Shown piece after piece: positions 18,570 through 27,498 of a stretch of DNA of 64,000 nucleotides. Both the position numbers and the translations under genes were made by a program. The first letter of the stretch is position 1. The number at the start of each line of letters is the position of its first letter. Origin of the DNA: Bin55 sp965203735 (GTDB taxonomy: Bacteria; Pseudomonadota; Gammaproteobacteria; Pseudomonadales; Azotimanducaceae); the NCBI GenBank assembly GCA_965203735.1, contig OZ241909.1, positions 1,178,001-1,242,000 of the forward strand, written 5' to 3'. The notes below the pieces were generated by a model. That model was not told where the DNA came from. It did not search any database and saw only the letters and a program-made list of their open reading frames with translations.

Positions 18570-20231
18570 GTGAATGGATACGACCTAGTAGCAAAGTGCT
18601 TGAAGGCGGAAGGAACGGAGTGGATCGCGTGTTTTCCGGACAATCCGTTAATCGAGGCTTCTGCCCGCATAGGAATTCGACCCATTGTGTTTCGGCAGGA
18701 GCGGGGCGCAATCAATGCTGCAGATGGATATTCCAGACAATCGGCTGGCAAGAAGATTGGAGTATTCGTTTCACAATCAGGTCCTGGAGTCGAGAACTCC
18801 TTTGGCGGAATTGCACAAGCATGGGGGGAAGCTGTACCGCTACTATTTCTTCCGGGAGGCAGCGGAGTGGGCAGGTACGACATTCAGCCAAACTTCTCGG
18901 CTGTGAAGAATTACGAGCACGTCTCGAAACTAGCAATATCAATCGATCAAACCGACCGCACCACCCGTGAAATGAGACGTGCTTTCCACACCTTGAAGCA
19001 AGGTCGACCGGGACCAGTGGTAGTTGAACTTCATGGGGATGTCTTGGGCCGAGAAGTGGCGGAAGGTGCGGACGATTACCGTGTACCTGAATCTATGCCC
19101 ACTCAACCGAATTTAGGAGATGTCAAGGATGCAGTTCGGTTACTAGCAGAAGCGCGCAATCCGGTACTTTGGATCGGTCAGGGAGTGCTATACGCAGATG
19201 CATGCGAACAGCTCATGGACTTTGTGGATCTTGCACAAATCCCGGTGATAACGACGATGCAGGGAAAGAGTGCTTTTCCGGATGATCATGCATTGGCTTT
19301 AGGGTCTGCCAATCGGACGGCTCCGAAGACTGTGTTCGAGTGGTTGGGTAATACAGACTTGGTATTTGCTGTGGGTTCAGCACTAACGAGAACAGGATTT
19401 GGATTGGAAATTCCAGCGGGCAAGCGAATAGTTCAAGCCACAAACAATGCGTTGGACATCAATAAGGACTACAGTGTTGAAATAGGTCTTGTCGGAGACG
19501 CAAGACTCACTTTGGACTGCTTGATTGAAGAATTTAGGGATCAGGTGGGGGACAATGGGCGACCCCGAAATGAACCTCTTGCCAAAGCCATAAGAGACAG
19601 CAAGCAATCATGGATGAACGACTGGAACCCAAAGCTCAATTCATCCGAAACTCCAATAAATCCATATCGAGTGATCAACGAGATCAACAACGCGATCGAC
19701 CACGAGAACTCGGTGGTCACCCACGATGCGGGCAATCCCCGCGATCAAATCATGCCTTTCTACCGCGCCTCAAGACCATACGGCTACATTGGGTGGGGCA
19801 AGACGACGCACCTTGGCTATGGTTTGCCGCTTGCGATTGGAGCTAAATTGGCAGCCCCAGAGAAGTTCTGCATGAACTTCATGGGAGACCTAGCCTTCGG
19901 CCATACTGGCACTGAGATTGAAACGGCAGTCCGAGCGGATGCGCCGATTACTTCGGTGATAGTCAACAACGGAACCATGGGCGGCTATGACAAGAAACTG
20001 AAAGTGGCAATGGCGAAGTATGGTGTTGGCAATCAGTCTGGGGAGTACGCCGCCATGTCTAAAGCACTCGGAGCAACTGGCATTGTGGTTACACGCCCTG
20101 AAGAGATCGAGCCTGCGCTAAAGTCAGCACAAAGGGAAAACAAAGAGGGGAGGACCACCGTAATAGAAATCATCACTCGACAAGACACTGATTTCTCTCA
20201 ATATCCCGCTTTTCTCAGGCCGGCTGCCTGA
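18570..20231 (+). CDS. Thiamine diphosphate-dependent enzyme (acetolactate synthase-like)
   Basis: ThDP-dependent enzyme of the acetolactate synthase/benzoylformate decarboxylase superfamily, 553 residues. The N-terminal Pyr domain carries the conserved catalytic Glu in FRQERGAINAADGY (about residue 44). The central domain follows (ARNPVLWIGQGV). The C-terminal PP domain has the ThDP-Mg motif, which begins GDLAFGHTGTE and ends in VNNGTMGGY, so the usual GDG is GDL here. The start is GTG 18570, set by a strong AAGGAG. No small regulatory subunit gene (ilvN/ilvH) or other branched-chain gene is adjacent, so a catabolic 2-oxo acid decarboxylase or lyase role is as likely as acetolactate synthesis. 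Confidence 0.88.
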   Translation: MNGYDLVAKCLKAEGTEWIACFPDNPLIEASARIGIRPIVFRQERGAINAADGYSRQSAGKKIGVFVSQSGPGVENSFGGIAQAWGEAVPLLFLPGGSGVGRYDIQPNFSAVKNYEHVSKLAISIDQTDRTTREMRRAFHTLKQGRPGPVVVELHGDVLGREVAEGADDYRVPESMPTQPNLGDVKDAVRLLAEARNPVLWIGQGVLYADACEQLMDFVDLAQIPVITTMQGKSAFPDDHALALGSANRTAPKTVFEWLGNTDLVFAVGSALTRTGFGLEIPAGKRIVQATNNALDINKDYSVEIGLVGDARLTLDCLIEEFRDQVGDNGRPRNEPLAKAIRDSKQSWMNDWNPKLNSSETPINPYRVINEINNAIDHENSVVTHDAGNPRDQIMPFYRASRPYGYIGWGKTTHLGYGLPLAIGAKLAAPEKFCMNFMGDLAFGHTGTEIETAVRADAPITSVIVNNGTMGGYDKKLKVAMAKYGVGNQSGEYAAMSKALGATGIVVTRPEEIEPALKSAQRENKEGRTTVIEIITRQDTDFSQYPAFLRPAA

Positions 20232-20253
20232 GGTTTTGTGGATGAGTTTGCGG

Positions 20254-20958
20254 TTAGTCTTGATCGATTGAACCGAACAGACCACGTTCGGAAGAAGGCT
20301 CAAGTACTTCTTGAGTGTTATTCCGAACATTGTTCACTCTTGTACTGACCGCATGGTACAAGTATGGCCCACGATAAGGTGTCTGAACGAGATCCAGCAA
20401 TGATATAGCCGACGAACTTGGGTCCAACCATAAGTCCCAGTCGTTGGAGTCTACGATTGCCGGTTGCCGGTGATGAATTCTCGAAAGTTCGCTCGTCGCT
20501 TGTGTTGTGATCAGCGTGAAGGTTTCGAGCGATTCTCCATCCTTGTCCCAAGACTCCCAAAGTGCTGCTATGGAAAGTGGATCAGCGCTCTCAGATGCTA
20601 TGAAGTATGGTTGTTTTCGACCTGCTACGGACGACCATTCGAACCATCCATTTGCAGGGACTAGACACCTTCTCTGGCGGAAAGCGGCTCGAAATGAAGG
20701 TTTCGAGTGAACGGTCTCAGCTCGAGCATTGATTAGACGTGATCCGATGGATAGATCTTTCGCCCAAAAGGGTACGAGTCCCCAGCGAAGTATGGAAATT
20801 TCTCTATTTCCTGATTTGTTTAGTCGACAGGTGGCGAATTCTTGGGTGGGAGCACCGTTGAATCGTGCTGGAAGGGAGGTCTCCTGAGGAACGGTATAGA
20901 CGCTATAGAGTTCGTGTAACTCCGCCCAGCTCATTTGTTGTGTGAAGCGACCGCACAT
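20254..20958 (-). CDS. SRAP-domain protein (YedK/HMCES family)
   Basis: Sensor of abasic sites in single-stranded DNA that forms a covalent link through Cys2. The start is placed at ATG 20958 because the family begins Met-Cys-Gly-Arg-Phe and needs Cys2 exposed after Met removal; the longer frame would bury it behind 27 residues. Other active-site parts are present: LINARAETV, CLVPANGWFEW, and the HHRQPAIV segment, which carries the catalytic His. The 234-residue length is normal. It is convergent with the ThDP gene, 22 bases apart, and has no SOS box that I can recognise. Confidence 0.92.
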   Translation of the reverse strand: MCGRFTQQMSWAELHELYSVYTVPQETSLPARFNGAPTQEFATCRLNKSGNREISILRWGLVPFWAKDLSIGSRLINARAETVHSKPSFRAAFRQRRCLVPANGWFEWSSVAGRKQPYFIASESADPLSIAALWESWDKDGESLETFTLITTQATSELSRIHHRQPAIVDSNDWDLWLDPSSSAISLLDLVQTPYRGPYLYHAVSTRVNNVRNNTQEVLEPSSERGLFGSIDQD

Positions 20959-21175
20959 TTGTTGGATTCTTTTCTTCGATAGAAACACCGGGCACCGGCA
21001 GCCCAATACACGAATGTACGACACTGATCGGGCGAACAATCATACTAGCAGTATGAGTCCTGGCCAAAAGAGGTAGGGATCGAACGAGACGAGCAAACTC
21101 CAGAACGGAGTTTGCTTTAATGAAGTTTCCAGCTCAGCAACGACGCCTTCGTGTAGGTCAATTGGTGGTTCGACT

Positions 21176-22354
21176 ATGGCTTCAATAGACATTCCCTCGA
21201 GCAAGGAGCAAATCACGACAGAATGGCTAGTACAAGCTCTAGGGGAGTCATTTCCAGGCGTCGGTAGAGCGATCAAAGGCATCGACATTTCCGAAATTGG
21301 CGTTGGATTCGGATTGATGGCCGTCCTCTGTCGGGTGAACATCGAGTACACAGAGACGACCCAACAGTATCCCAGTTCGGTTGTAGTCAAGATATCTAGT
21401 TCGGATCCAGCAAGTCTCAAGCTAGCCAAGTCGTTGGATCTCTATCGAAGAGAGTACGTTTTCTATTCCGAAATTCAGCAAGTAGCGAAGATTCGAACCC
21501 CCAAACTATATTGCGGTGCCCACGACAAGAAAGAAAATCGCTTCTTTTTGATCTTGGAAGACTTGCAGACGATGAGGGCTGTAAATCAGCTGGACGGAGC
21601 GAGTAGCGAACAAGCAATCGTCGCCGTAAAAGCCATCGCTAAGCTTCATGGCCAATTCTGGAATCGTACAAATGCTAAGGAACTCAAGGATGTCTATCGA
21701 ATGACACCCTTGAATGCTGCGGCTATACACTTTGTGTACTTGGCAAATGTTGAGGGATCGATCGAGAAGTTTGGGCGGTACTACACTCCACAGTCGGAGC
21801 AAATAGTTCGAACCATCGGACGTCGAGCCACAGAGTTTCTGATCGGATCTGGGGGTACCGATGAAACATATACCCATGGTGATTACCGCTTGGACAACTT
21901 GTTCTTTGACGATAACGGTGAGTGCGCCGCTGTTGACTGGCAAGTAAGCGGAACCTCGAACGGCTTTTTCGATCTCGCATACTTTTTGACAGGTAGTCTT
22001 GAGCCAGCCACACGGCGTGAGGTGGAGCGAGAAGCCGTGCGGAACTACTGTGAAGTTCTTAGCGACTCACTGCCAACACCAATTACCTTTGAGGAAGGCT
22101 GGGAACTTTATCGACAAGCTATTCTGGCTTGTCTGTTCACCTCTGTAATAGTTACTGGTGGATTGGATCTTTCGGTTGATCGAAGCAACGAATTGGTTGT
22201 AGAAGGCTTCAAGCGAACTCTGACTGCTATTGAAGAACTGAATTCGGGGGAGTTCTTGAACGAATCGATCAAGGAGTCCGTTTTGGGAAAGATTGCTAAT
22301 TTCCCCGCAAACTTTGCTTATTCTCTGTACCGAGTGTTTCGAAGAAACAGCTAG
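21176..22354 (+). CDS. APH/ecdysteroid-kinase-like phosphotransferase
   Basis: 392-residue protein with a kinase-like fold of the phosphotransferase (APH, DUF1679/CHK-like) group. The N-lobe has a Lys-bearing VVVKISS strand. The catalytic loop is THGDYRLDNLFF (about residues 233-244), and the metal-binding Asp is in CAAVDWQ. Family members phosphorylate hydroxyl groups of small molecules such as choline, aminoglycosides or sterols; none can be inferred here. The gene is single: its neighbours run on the minus strand on both sides. It is convergent with lnt, 26 bases apart. Confidence 0.82.
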   Translation: MASIDIPSSKEQITTEWLVQALGESFPGVGRAIKGIDISEIGVGFGLMAVLCRVNIEYTETTQQYPSSVVVKISSSDPASLKLAKSLDLYRREYVFYSEIQQVAKIRTPKLYCGAHDKKENRFFLILEDLQTMRAVNQLDGASSEQAIVAVKAIAKLHGQFWNRTNAKELKDVYRMTPLNAAAIHFVYLANVEGSIEKFGRYYTPQSEQIVRTIGRRATEFLIGSGGTDETYTHGDYRLDNLFFDDNGECAAVDWQVSGTSNGFFDLAYFLTGSLEPATRREVEREAVRNYCEVLSDSLPTPITFEEGWELYRQAILACLFTSVIVTGGLDLSVDRSNELVVEGFKRTLTAIEELNSGEFLNESIKESVLGKIANFPANFAYSLYRVFRRNS

Positions 22355-22380
22355 TTCTCCCAAAGCACGAAAGTCGGCGG

Positions 22381-23928
22381 CTACTCTTGGGACGAAGCTC
22401 GATTCTGTCTAACTCTAGCAACAAGAGGTACACAGGCTGCAGTCACCATGAGGCTTAGTAGGAAGAAACCATCGAATATTCCCTGGACGATGCCTGCAAT
22501 GAACATAAACGGTGTCGAACCTGTTCTCTTTTCAATTGTGGTTGTCAAGACGCCCGGTTCGTTTACTGGCAAAACCGCAACCAACTTGCCCTTCGGGTCC
22601 ACAACGCCTGTTATCCCGCTGCTTGTTACTCTTGCAACATACCTTTGAGTCTCGATAGCGCGCATCCTGGCGATCTGCATATGCTGGGCTGGACCCATGG
22701 AATTTCCAAACCATCCGTCTTCGCTGATCGCAACGAGAAATTCGGTGTTTTGAACTCTTCGGCCGATCAAGTAGGGAAAAGCAATTTCGTAGCAGATGCT
22801 CATTCCCACTTTGCAACAGTCCAACTCAAGTGGCGACTGACGCGCGGGACCAGCCTTAATGTTGGAATTTGGAATGTTCATGCCACTCTGGATGGGTTCA
22901 AAGAGCCACTCTAGTGGGGTGTATTCCCCGAAAGGCACTCTCTTGAACTTCAGAAATTGATTTGTATTGCCGACAGGTTCTACGCTCACAGCTCCGTTGT
23001 ATGCCTTCTGGCTACCCCGAACGTCATCCCTGATGTAAACACCAGTCAAAATGCTTGTGTCCAAGTACTTGGCCAATGATTGAATGTATTCTCTAGCTTG
23101 GTGCTCCGCAATCGGTAACGCTCCTTCTGGCCAAATCACTAGGTCAGCCTCAACTGCACTCCTCGATAGATCAACATGTGTGGACCAAGCGAGACCAAGT
23201 CCATCCTCCGAATACTTCTCTTTTATCGAAACGTTAGCTTGCACAAGGGCAACATTTACATCCTCACTCACTACGGTCCATTCCTGTTGAAGAGCCAGTA
23301 GTCCGGCAAACCATGGCAGTCCAACCAGGGCTACACTCAATCGAGGCATACTGGCAATCATGAGCAAGCCCACTGCAACTGCCAACGCTCCCGCGCTAAC
23401 AAGTGTGATGCCCCCAAGGGTTGCAAATCCAGCGAGCCATGTATCGGTGAAGGCATAGCCAATATCGAGCCATGGAAACGATGTGTCGAGAGCCGTGACG
23501 TAGTTGGCCTGTTCAAATACCAACCAACCGGCGCAAAAAGGTAAAGAACGTATTGCCAAGTGTTGTGAACGTCTAAACTGAGGAATTGTCGCTCCAATCC
23601 AAAACTTCACAACTGTCAATGTGAACGCAAAGAACAACGAATAGAACAGAACGAATGCAGATACGAGACCGGTTGCAAGCGAAGGTGCAATGTTTCCCAG
23701 AGTGATAAGTCCGTCGTATGTCCAAGATGCGCCTATTGAGTACTTGCCTATCCCAAAGAACAGAAGAATTCCAAATGTATTTAGGAGAGTCGTTCGATTT
23801 AGGCACAAAAGCAAAATCACTGAGGATGCGATAGCGACAGGCCAGACCTCGTATGGCGCAAAAGCAAGTGGGTATGCAGCGCCCGCAAGTAGAGCCAGCG
23901 CATAGTAGAGTAAAACTGGCCTTTCTAT
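22381..23928 (-). CDS. lnt: Apolipoprotein N-acyltransferase with apparent AUA start
   Basis: Inner-membrane enzyme that adds the third acyl chain to lipoproteins. The carbon-nitrogen hydrolase domain keeps the Glu-Lys-Cys triad: Glu in VIWPEGALP (about 266), Lys in FLKFKRVPFGE, Cys in GMSICYEIA (about 379). The first canonical start codon is GTG 23820, but the 36 codons before it clearly encode the Lnt N-terminus (IERPVLLYYALALLAGAAYP, then LAFAPYEVWPVAI). In that frame only ATA 23928 lies at the right spot, and it overlaps the corC stop as ATAG. With this start the protein has 515 residues, like Escherichia coli Lnt. ATC one codon earlier is an alternative; a sequencing error turning ATG to ATA cannot be excluded. 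Confidence 0.9.
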   Translation of the reverse strand: MERPVLLYYALALLAGAAYPLAFAPYEVWPVAIASSVILLLCLNRTTLLNTFGILLFFGIGKYSIGASWTYDGLITLGNIAPSLATGLVSAFVLFYSLFFAFTLTVVKFWIGATIPQFRRSQHLAIRSLPFCAGWLVFEQANYVTALDTSFPWLDIGYAFTDTWLAGFATLGGITLVSAGALAVAVGLLMIASMPRLSVALVGLPWFAGLLALQQEWTVVSEDVNVALVQANVSIKEKYSEDGLGLAWSTHVDLSRSAVEADLVIWPEGALPIAEHQAREYIQSLAKYLDTSILTGVYIRDDVRGSQKAYNGAVSVEPVGNTNQFLKFKRVPFGEYTPLEWLFEPIQSGMNIPNSNIKAGPARQSPLELDCCKVGMSICYEIAFPYLIGRRVQNTEFLVAISEDGWFGNSMGPAQHMQIARMRAIETQRYVARVTSSGITGVVDPKGKLVAVLPVNEPGVLTTTIEKRTGSTPFMFIAGIVQGIFDGFFLLSLMVTAACVPLVARVRQNRASSQE

Positions 23929-24770
23929 GATGTCGACTTCTTTACCTTCAAGAGATCGATTTTTCGACTACCTGCGTTCAAAACGGTACAGGTAAAGCCA
24001 TCTATTTCGAGCACTTCGTCGGGATCCGGTACGTGGCCCAAGCGATTTGTGACGATTCCACTTATGGTGTCGAACTCCTCAGTCGATAGCTCAGTCTCGA
24101 AATGCTCATTGAATTCGTCAATAGGGGTTTCTCCCTTGACTCGATATGATCCGTCGTCCAATCGGACGATGAGGTCTTCATCGTCTGCGGGATCATGCTC
24201 ATCTTCAATTTCACCCACTATTTGCTCGAGAACGTCTTCAATCGTGATCAGTCCAGCGACATGTGAGAATTCATCGATCACTAAGGCCATGTGTTGACGT
24301 TCGCTTCGAAAATCTTTCAAGAGCAGGTTCAATCGTTTACTTTCAGGAATGATCTTTGCGGGACGCAGAAGTTCATCGAGATCAAGACCGTTTTGTCGTG
24401 AATTAATGAGCACCGAGTCAATTAGGTCTTTTGCATGCAGTATTCCTCTGATGTCGTCAATGTCCTCACCACAAACCGGAAATCTCGAATGCGGAGACTC
24501 CGCGAAAGTATCCAGAATCTCTTTCAAGGAGTCATTGGATCGGAGGAAGACCATATTGGATCGGGGAACCATAATGTCACGCGCTTGCATGTTTGACACT
24601 TGTAATGCACCGTAGATGATCTTGACTGTATCTTCGTCAAAAAGCTCGCGACTTGCGGCATCTTTCACCAGACGGTAGACGTCTGAGTCTGGCTCCTCGG
24701 ACTCTTCATTTCGAAAGAGGGGAGCTAGCCACTCTCGCCACTTTGGCTTGTTCTCGTCGGTCTCAGACAT
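23925..24770 (-). CDS. corC: CorC/YbeX-like CBS-domain protein
   Basis: 281-residue cytoplasmic protein with two CBS domains (DIMVPRSNMVFLRSNDSLKEI described in part, and the HMALVIDEFSHVAGLITIEDVL region) and a C-terminal CorC_HlyC transporter-associated domain (DGSYRVKGETPIDEFNE). Linked to magnesium/cobalt efflux and, through its operon, to ribosome maturation. The start is ATG 24770 (MSETDENKPKWREW), which overlaps the ybeY stop by eight bases; the longer frame is only ybeY out of phase. Its stop TAG overlaps the proposed ATA start of lnt. Confidence 0.93.
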   Translation of the reverse strand: MSETDENKPKWREWLAPLFRNEESEEPDSDVYRLVKDAASRELFDEDTVKIIYGALQVSNMQARDIMVPRSNMVFLRSNDSLKEILDTFAESPHSRFPVCGEDIDDIRGILHAKDLIDSVLINSRQNGLDLDELLRPAKIIPESKRLNLLLKDFRSERQHMALVIDEFSHVAGLITIEDVLEQIVGEIEDEHDPADDEDLIVRLDDGSYRVKGETPIDEFNEHFETELSTEEFDTISGIVTNRLGHVPDPDEVLEIDGFTCTVLNAGSRKIDLLKVKKSTS

Positions 24771-25248
24771 TTTGAGTGTAGGGGTCGTCGAATCCAAACG
24801 TTCGTAAGACTTGAGCTTCTCTGGCTTCCATTCTCTTTGCTTCTTCGACCATATTGTGATCATAGCCGCATAGATGCAACGTTCCGTGAACAACAAGGTG
24901 CGCTAAGTGAGAGGTGAGCGACTTTCCTTGGCTGAGAGCTTCCTCAACGGCCGTAGGAATGCAAATCGCAATGTCACCGAGAATACCCTTCTCATGAGCC
25001 GGAAACGCAAGTACATTGGTTGCATCGAAAATTCTTCGAAACCGACTGTTTAACGAACGGCCTTCCTCCTCTCCGACAAATCGTACGCACACAGTGCCAG
25101 TCCGGCTTGCACGAGCTGCCTCAACCCAAGCAGTCACTTGCTGTGCGTCCAAGTTCTCAGCTTGCGCTCCGAACTCAACCCAAACTTCATTGTTGAGGTG
25201 AGGTGTGTGGGAATTTGGTTCCACATCAGTCTTGTGATCGAGTGCCAT
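24763..25248 (-). CDS. ybeY: Endoribonuclease YbeY
   Basis: Metal-dependent endoribonuclease for 16S rRNA 3'-end maturation and ribosome quality control. The zinc motif HGTLHLCGYDH is intact, and SLNSRFRRIFDATNVLAFP is the family's second signature. The start is taken at ATG 25248 (MALDHKTD), inside the end of phoH; the longer frame from 25293 overlaps phoH further and adds a basic run with no homology that I recognise. The length of about 161 residues fits. Second gene of the phoH-ybeY-corC-lnt operon. Confidence 0.93.
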   Translation of the reverse strand: MALDHKTDVEPNSHTPHLNNEVWVEFGAQAENLDAQQVTAWVEAARASRTGTVCVRFVGEEEGRSLNSRFRRIFDATNVLAFPAHEKGILGDIAICIPTAVEEALSQGKSLTSHLAHLVVHGTLHLCGYDHNMVEEAKRMEAREAQVLRTFGFDDPYTQNV

Positions 25249-26251
25249 TTGTCTTTTTTGATTCGGAATCCGACCTGTCGTAAGCTTCGACAATTCGTTG
25301 GACTACACGGTGTCTAACCACGTCTTTTCCGCTGAACCGTACGATAGTCAATCCCGGTATCCCCGAGACAATTCCAAGAACGTGGACCAAACCCGATTGT
25401 TTGGCAAACTGACCTTGAGGTAGATCGATTTGCGTCAGGTCTCCCGTAATAGCCACCGTTGATCCAAATCCAATTCGCGTCAGGAACATCTTCATTTGCT
25501 GAATCGTCGTATTTTGTCCTTCGTCCAAGATGATGAAAGCGTTGTTTAAGGTGCGGCCTCGCATATAGGCCAAGGGAGCAATTTCTATTACATTTCGCTC
25601 GACGTATCTGCTTACTCGATCTGTACCAAGCATTTCGTACAAGGCATCGTAGAGAGGTCGAAGGTATGGATCAATTTTCTGTGCAAGGTCTCCGGGCAAG
25701 AATCCCAGTTTTTCACCCACCTCAACAGCCGGTCTCACAAGTACGATTCGGCCGATTCGTTCACTCTCGAGAGCTTCAACTGCACACGCGACTGCAAGAT
25801 ATGTCTTGCCCGTACCAGCGGGTCCGACGCCAAAATTCACGTCGAACTTGCGCATGTTGTCAACAAATTTCGATTGATTCGGGCCGCGTGGTCTGATGGT
25901 GCGTTTCCGCACTCGAATCTCGTTTTTGTCGACATCTGACTTGGAACCCTGAACGAGTTCGTTTACACCGGACTCCTGCAATGTCAGGTGTACTGTTTTG
26001 GAATCCAATGTTTCAAGTTCCTTTGTTTCGTCATAGAGGTGATTCAGAAGTGCAATTCCTGCCTGAACGTTCTCATGTTGTCCAACCAACTTAAACGCAT
26101 TGCCTCGATTACTTATATAGACTTCCAAACGTTGTTCCAGTTGTCGAATGTTTTGATCAAAGGGACCGCACAATACTGCTAGTCGCCTGTGGTCGTTGGG
26201 TTCGAGATTGATGTTGGCGGTTACTTCCGCCGCTGGCGAGTCCTCGGTCAA
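25226..26251 (-). CDS. ybeZ: PhoH-like ATPase (YbeZ)
   Basis: Cytoplasmic P-loop ATPase of the PhoH family, 341 residues, thought to work with YbeY in rRNA processing. Walker A is GPAGTGKTYLA, followed by ALESERIGRIVLVRPAVEVGEKLGFLPGD (quoted in part), and Walker B is AFIILDEGQNT. The N-terminal part has an RNA-binding-like region before the ATPase domain. First gene of the operon; miaB, which precedes ybeZ in Escherichia coli, is absent and an unrelated dioxygenase gene lies upstream. Confidence 0.93.
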   Translation of the reverse strand: MTEDSPAAEVTANINLEPNDHRRLAVLCGPFDQNIRQLEQRLEVYISNRGNAFKLVGQHENVQAGIALLNHLYDETKELETLDSKTVHLTLQESGVNELVQGSKSDVDKNEIRVRKRTIRPRGPNQSKFVDNMRKFDVNFGVGPAGTGKTYLAVACAVEALESERIGRIVLVRPAVEVGEKLGFLPGDLAQKIDPYLRPLYDALYEMLGTDRVSRYVERNVIEIAPLAYMRGRTLNNAFIILDEGQNTTIQQMKMFLTRIGFGSTVAITGDLTQIDLPQGQFAKQSGLVHVLGIVSGIPGLTIVRFSGKDVVRHRVVQRIVEAYDRSDSESKKTNGTRSQD

Positions 26252-26417
26252 GAGGGCTGCGATTGGAATCGGATCATCGCTAAAGAATATACGCTAACTT
26301 GTAGACGGTCAATGAAACACTGACCTGTTCAACGCTCAAGTAGAAAGGTCCATTCAGTGAAACGTAAACCATTATGTTCGTCTCTTCCCATAGGCTACCA
26401 GCCATTAGTCCTGAACC

Positions 26418-27308
26418 CTATTGAGTGATTGCATCAAGTTGCTCAATGTCATCCCACCACCGAACTTTCGCACTTGGGTGCACTACGATTCCATCGTTTA
26501 GCACATCAATCGGATCTCTTCCGTCGACTCCTAAGCCAAATCGGTGGTAGCCCAGTAGACGCTGCAATTTCTCAGGCATTTTCTTGACCTGCTCGCGAGG
26601 AACCGAGACCAATTGGATTTCTTGTGGACGTAAGTACCAAACTACATGGCTCATGAAAAACCCCAACCTTTCTCGATTTGCAGACGTATTGGCTCCACCG
26701 GCGTGCCACATTCCACCTTCCCAAAAAACAATTGATCCGGATCTCATTTCGATTCGGGTGGTTTGGACTTCTTGATCTACTCGCCGATCATGCCACGTAT
26801 GACTGTACGGAACCAAGTGTGTGCACCCATTCTCGATATCGTGATCGTCAATCGCGAGCAATGCATTACAGAGAAAATGCGGGTGCGGTCTAGGTATTGG
26901 CCACAGTCCATCGTCCTGGTGAAGAAACTGTCGAGTCTCTCCAGGCAACACATTGAATAGAGTCGTAACGTTTACTTGTGTCCTCGGACCAATTACTCCC
27001 TCTACGATGGCTCGTAGCCGTTTATCCAAAAACATGAAATCCACGCCTCGGGTCTTGCCAAGGAGATTGTGCGATCTGAATGTCCTACCAGTCTTCGTAC
27101 CTATCGCACGCATCTCTGTTATGGGGACTTCCGTGTTGAATACATGGCGAATGCGCTCAACTACATCGGGACTGATGAAGTCAGGAATGACTGTGTAGCC
27201 TTGCTCCTCGATTTCGCTCACTCGCTGAGTTATGTTGAGGCCATCGACGATCAATTCCTGACTGTCGTCGCTTCCATTTGAGCTCAACTTTTTCTTGCCG
27301 TCTGTCAT
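26418..27308 (-). CDS. Phytanoyl-CoA dioxygenase family protein
   Basis: Fe(II)/2-oxoglutarate-dependent oxygenase of the PhyH family, 296 residues. The HxD iron motif is in FLHQDDGLWP (about residue 127), the distal His is in MWHAGGAN (about 201), and an Arg close behind it would bind 2-oxoglutarate. The NGCTHLVPYSH segment is typical of PhyH enzymes. Substrates in this family range from branched acyl-CoA to secondary metabolites and cannot be told here. It stands alone between the phoH operon and a divergent dehydratase gene; shared control with that gene is possible, since their starts are only 190 bases apart. Confidence 0.87.
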   Translation of the reverse strand: MTDGKKKLSSNGSDDSQELIVDGLNITQRVSEIEEQGYTVIPDFISPDVVERIRHVFNTEVPITEMRAIGTKTGRTFRSHNLLGKTRGVDFMFLDKRLRAIVEGVIGPRTQVNVTTLFNVLPGETRQFLHQDDGLWPIPRPHPHFLCNALLAIDDHDIENGCTHLVPYSHTWHDRRVDQEVQTTRIEMRSGSIVFWEGGMWHAGGANTSANRERLGFFMSHVVWYLRPQEIQLVSVPREQVKKMPEKLQRLLGYHRFGLGVDGRDPIDVLNDGIVVHPSAKVRWWDDIEQLDAITQ

Positions 27309-27498
27309 CGTGAACCAAAAGCTACGCAGAGCCTTGTATCAATGTGCTGTCCTTCAAGATGATTATGCAAAGTAGCTGTTACCTCACATGCGTTTCGAGC
27401 GTTCAGCGGTCAGAGAAACTGGCACAATACAGGAAATGTTGGTGCGACGTGAACCGCAACAACATTGCTCGAATTTTGATAGCAAAGGCCTGACCTAC

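Noticed and set aside
21485..21510. tRNA-like TTCGAACC string
   Set aside because: Falls inside the kinase coding sequence and no cloverleaf can be formed around it.
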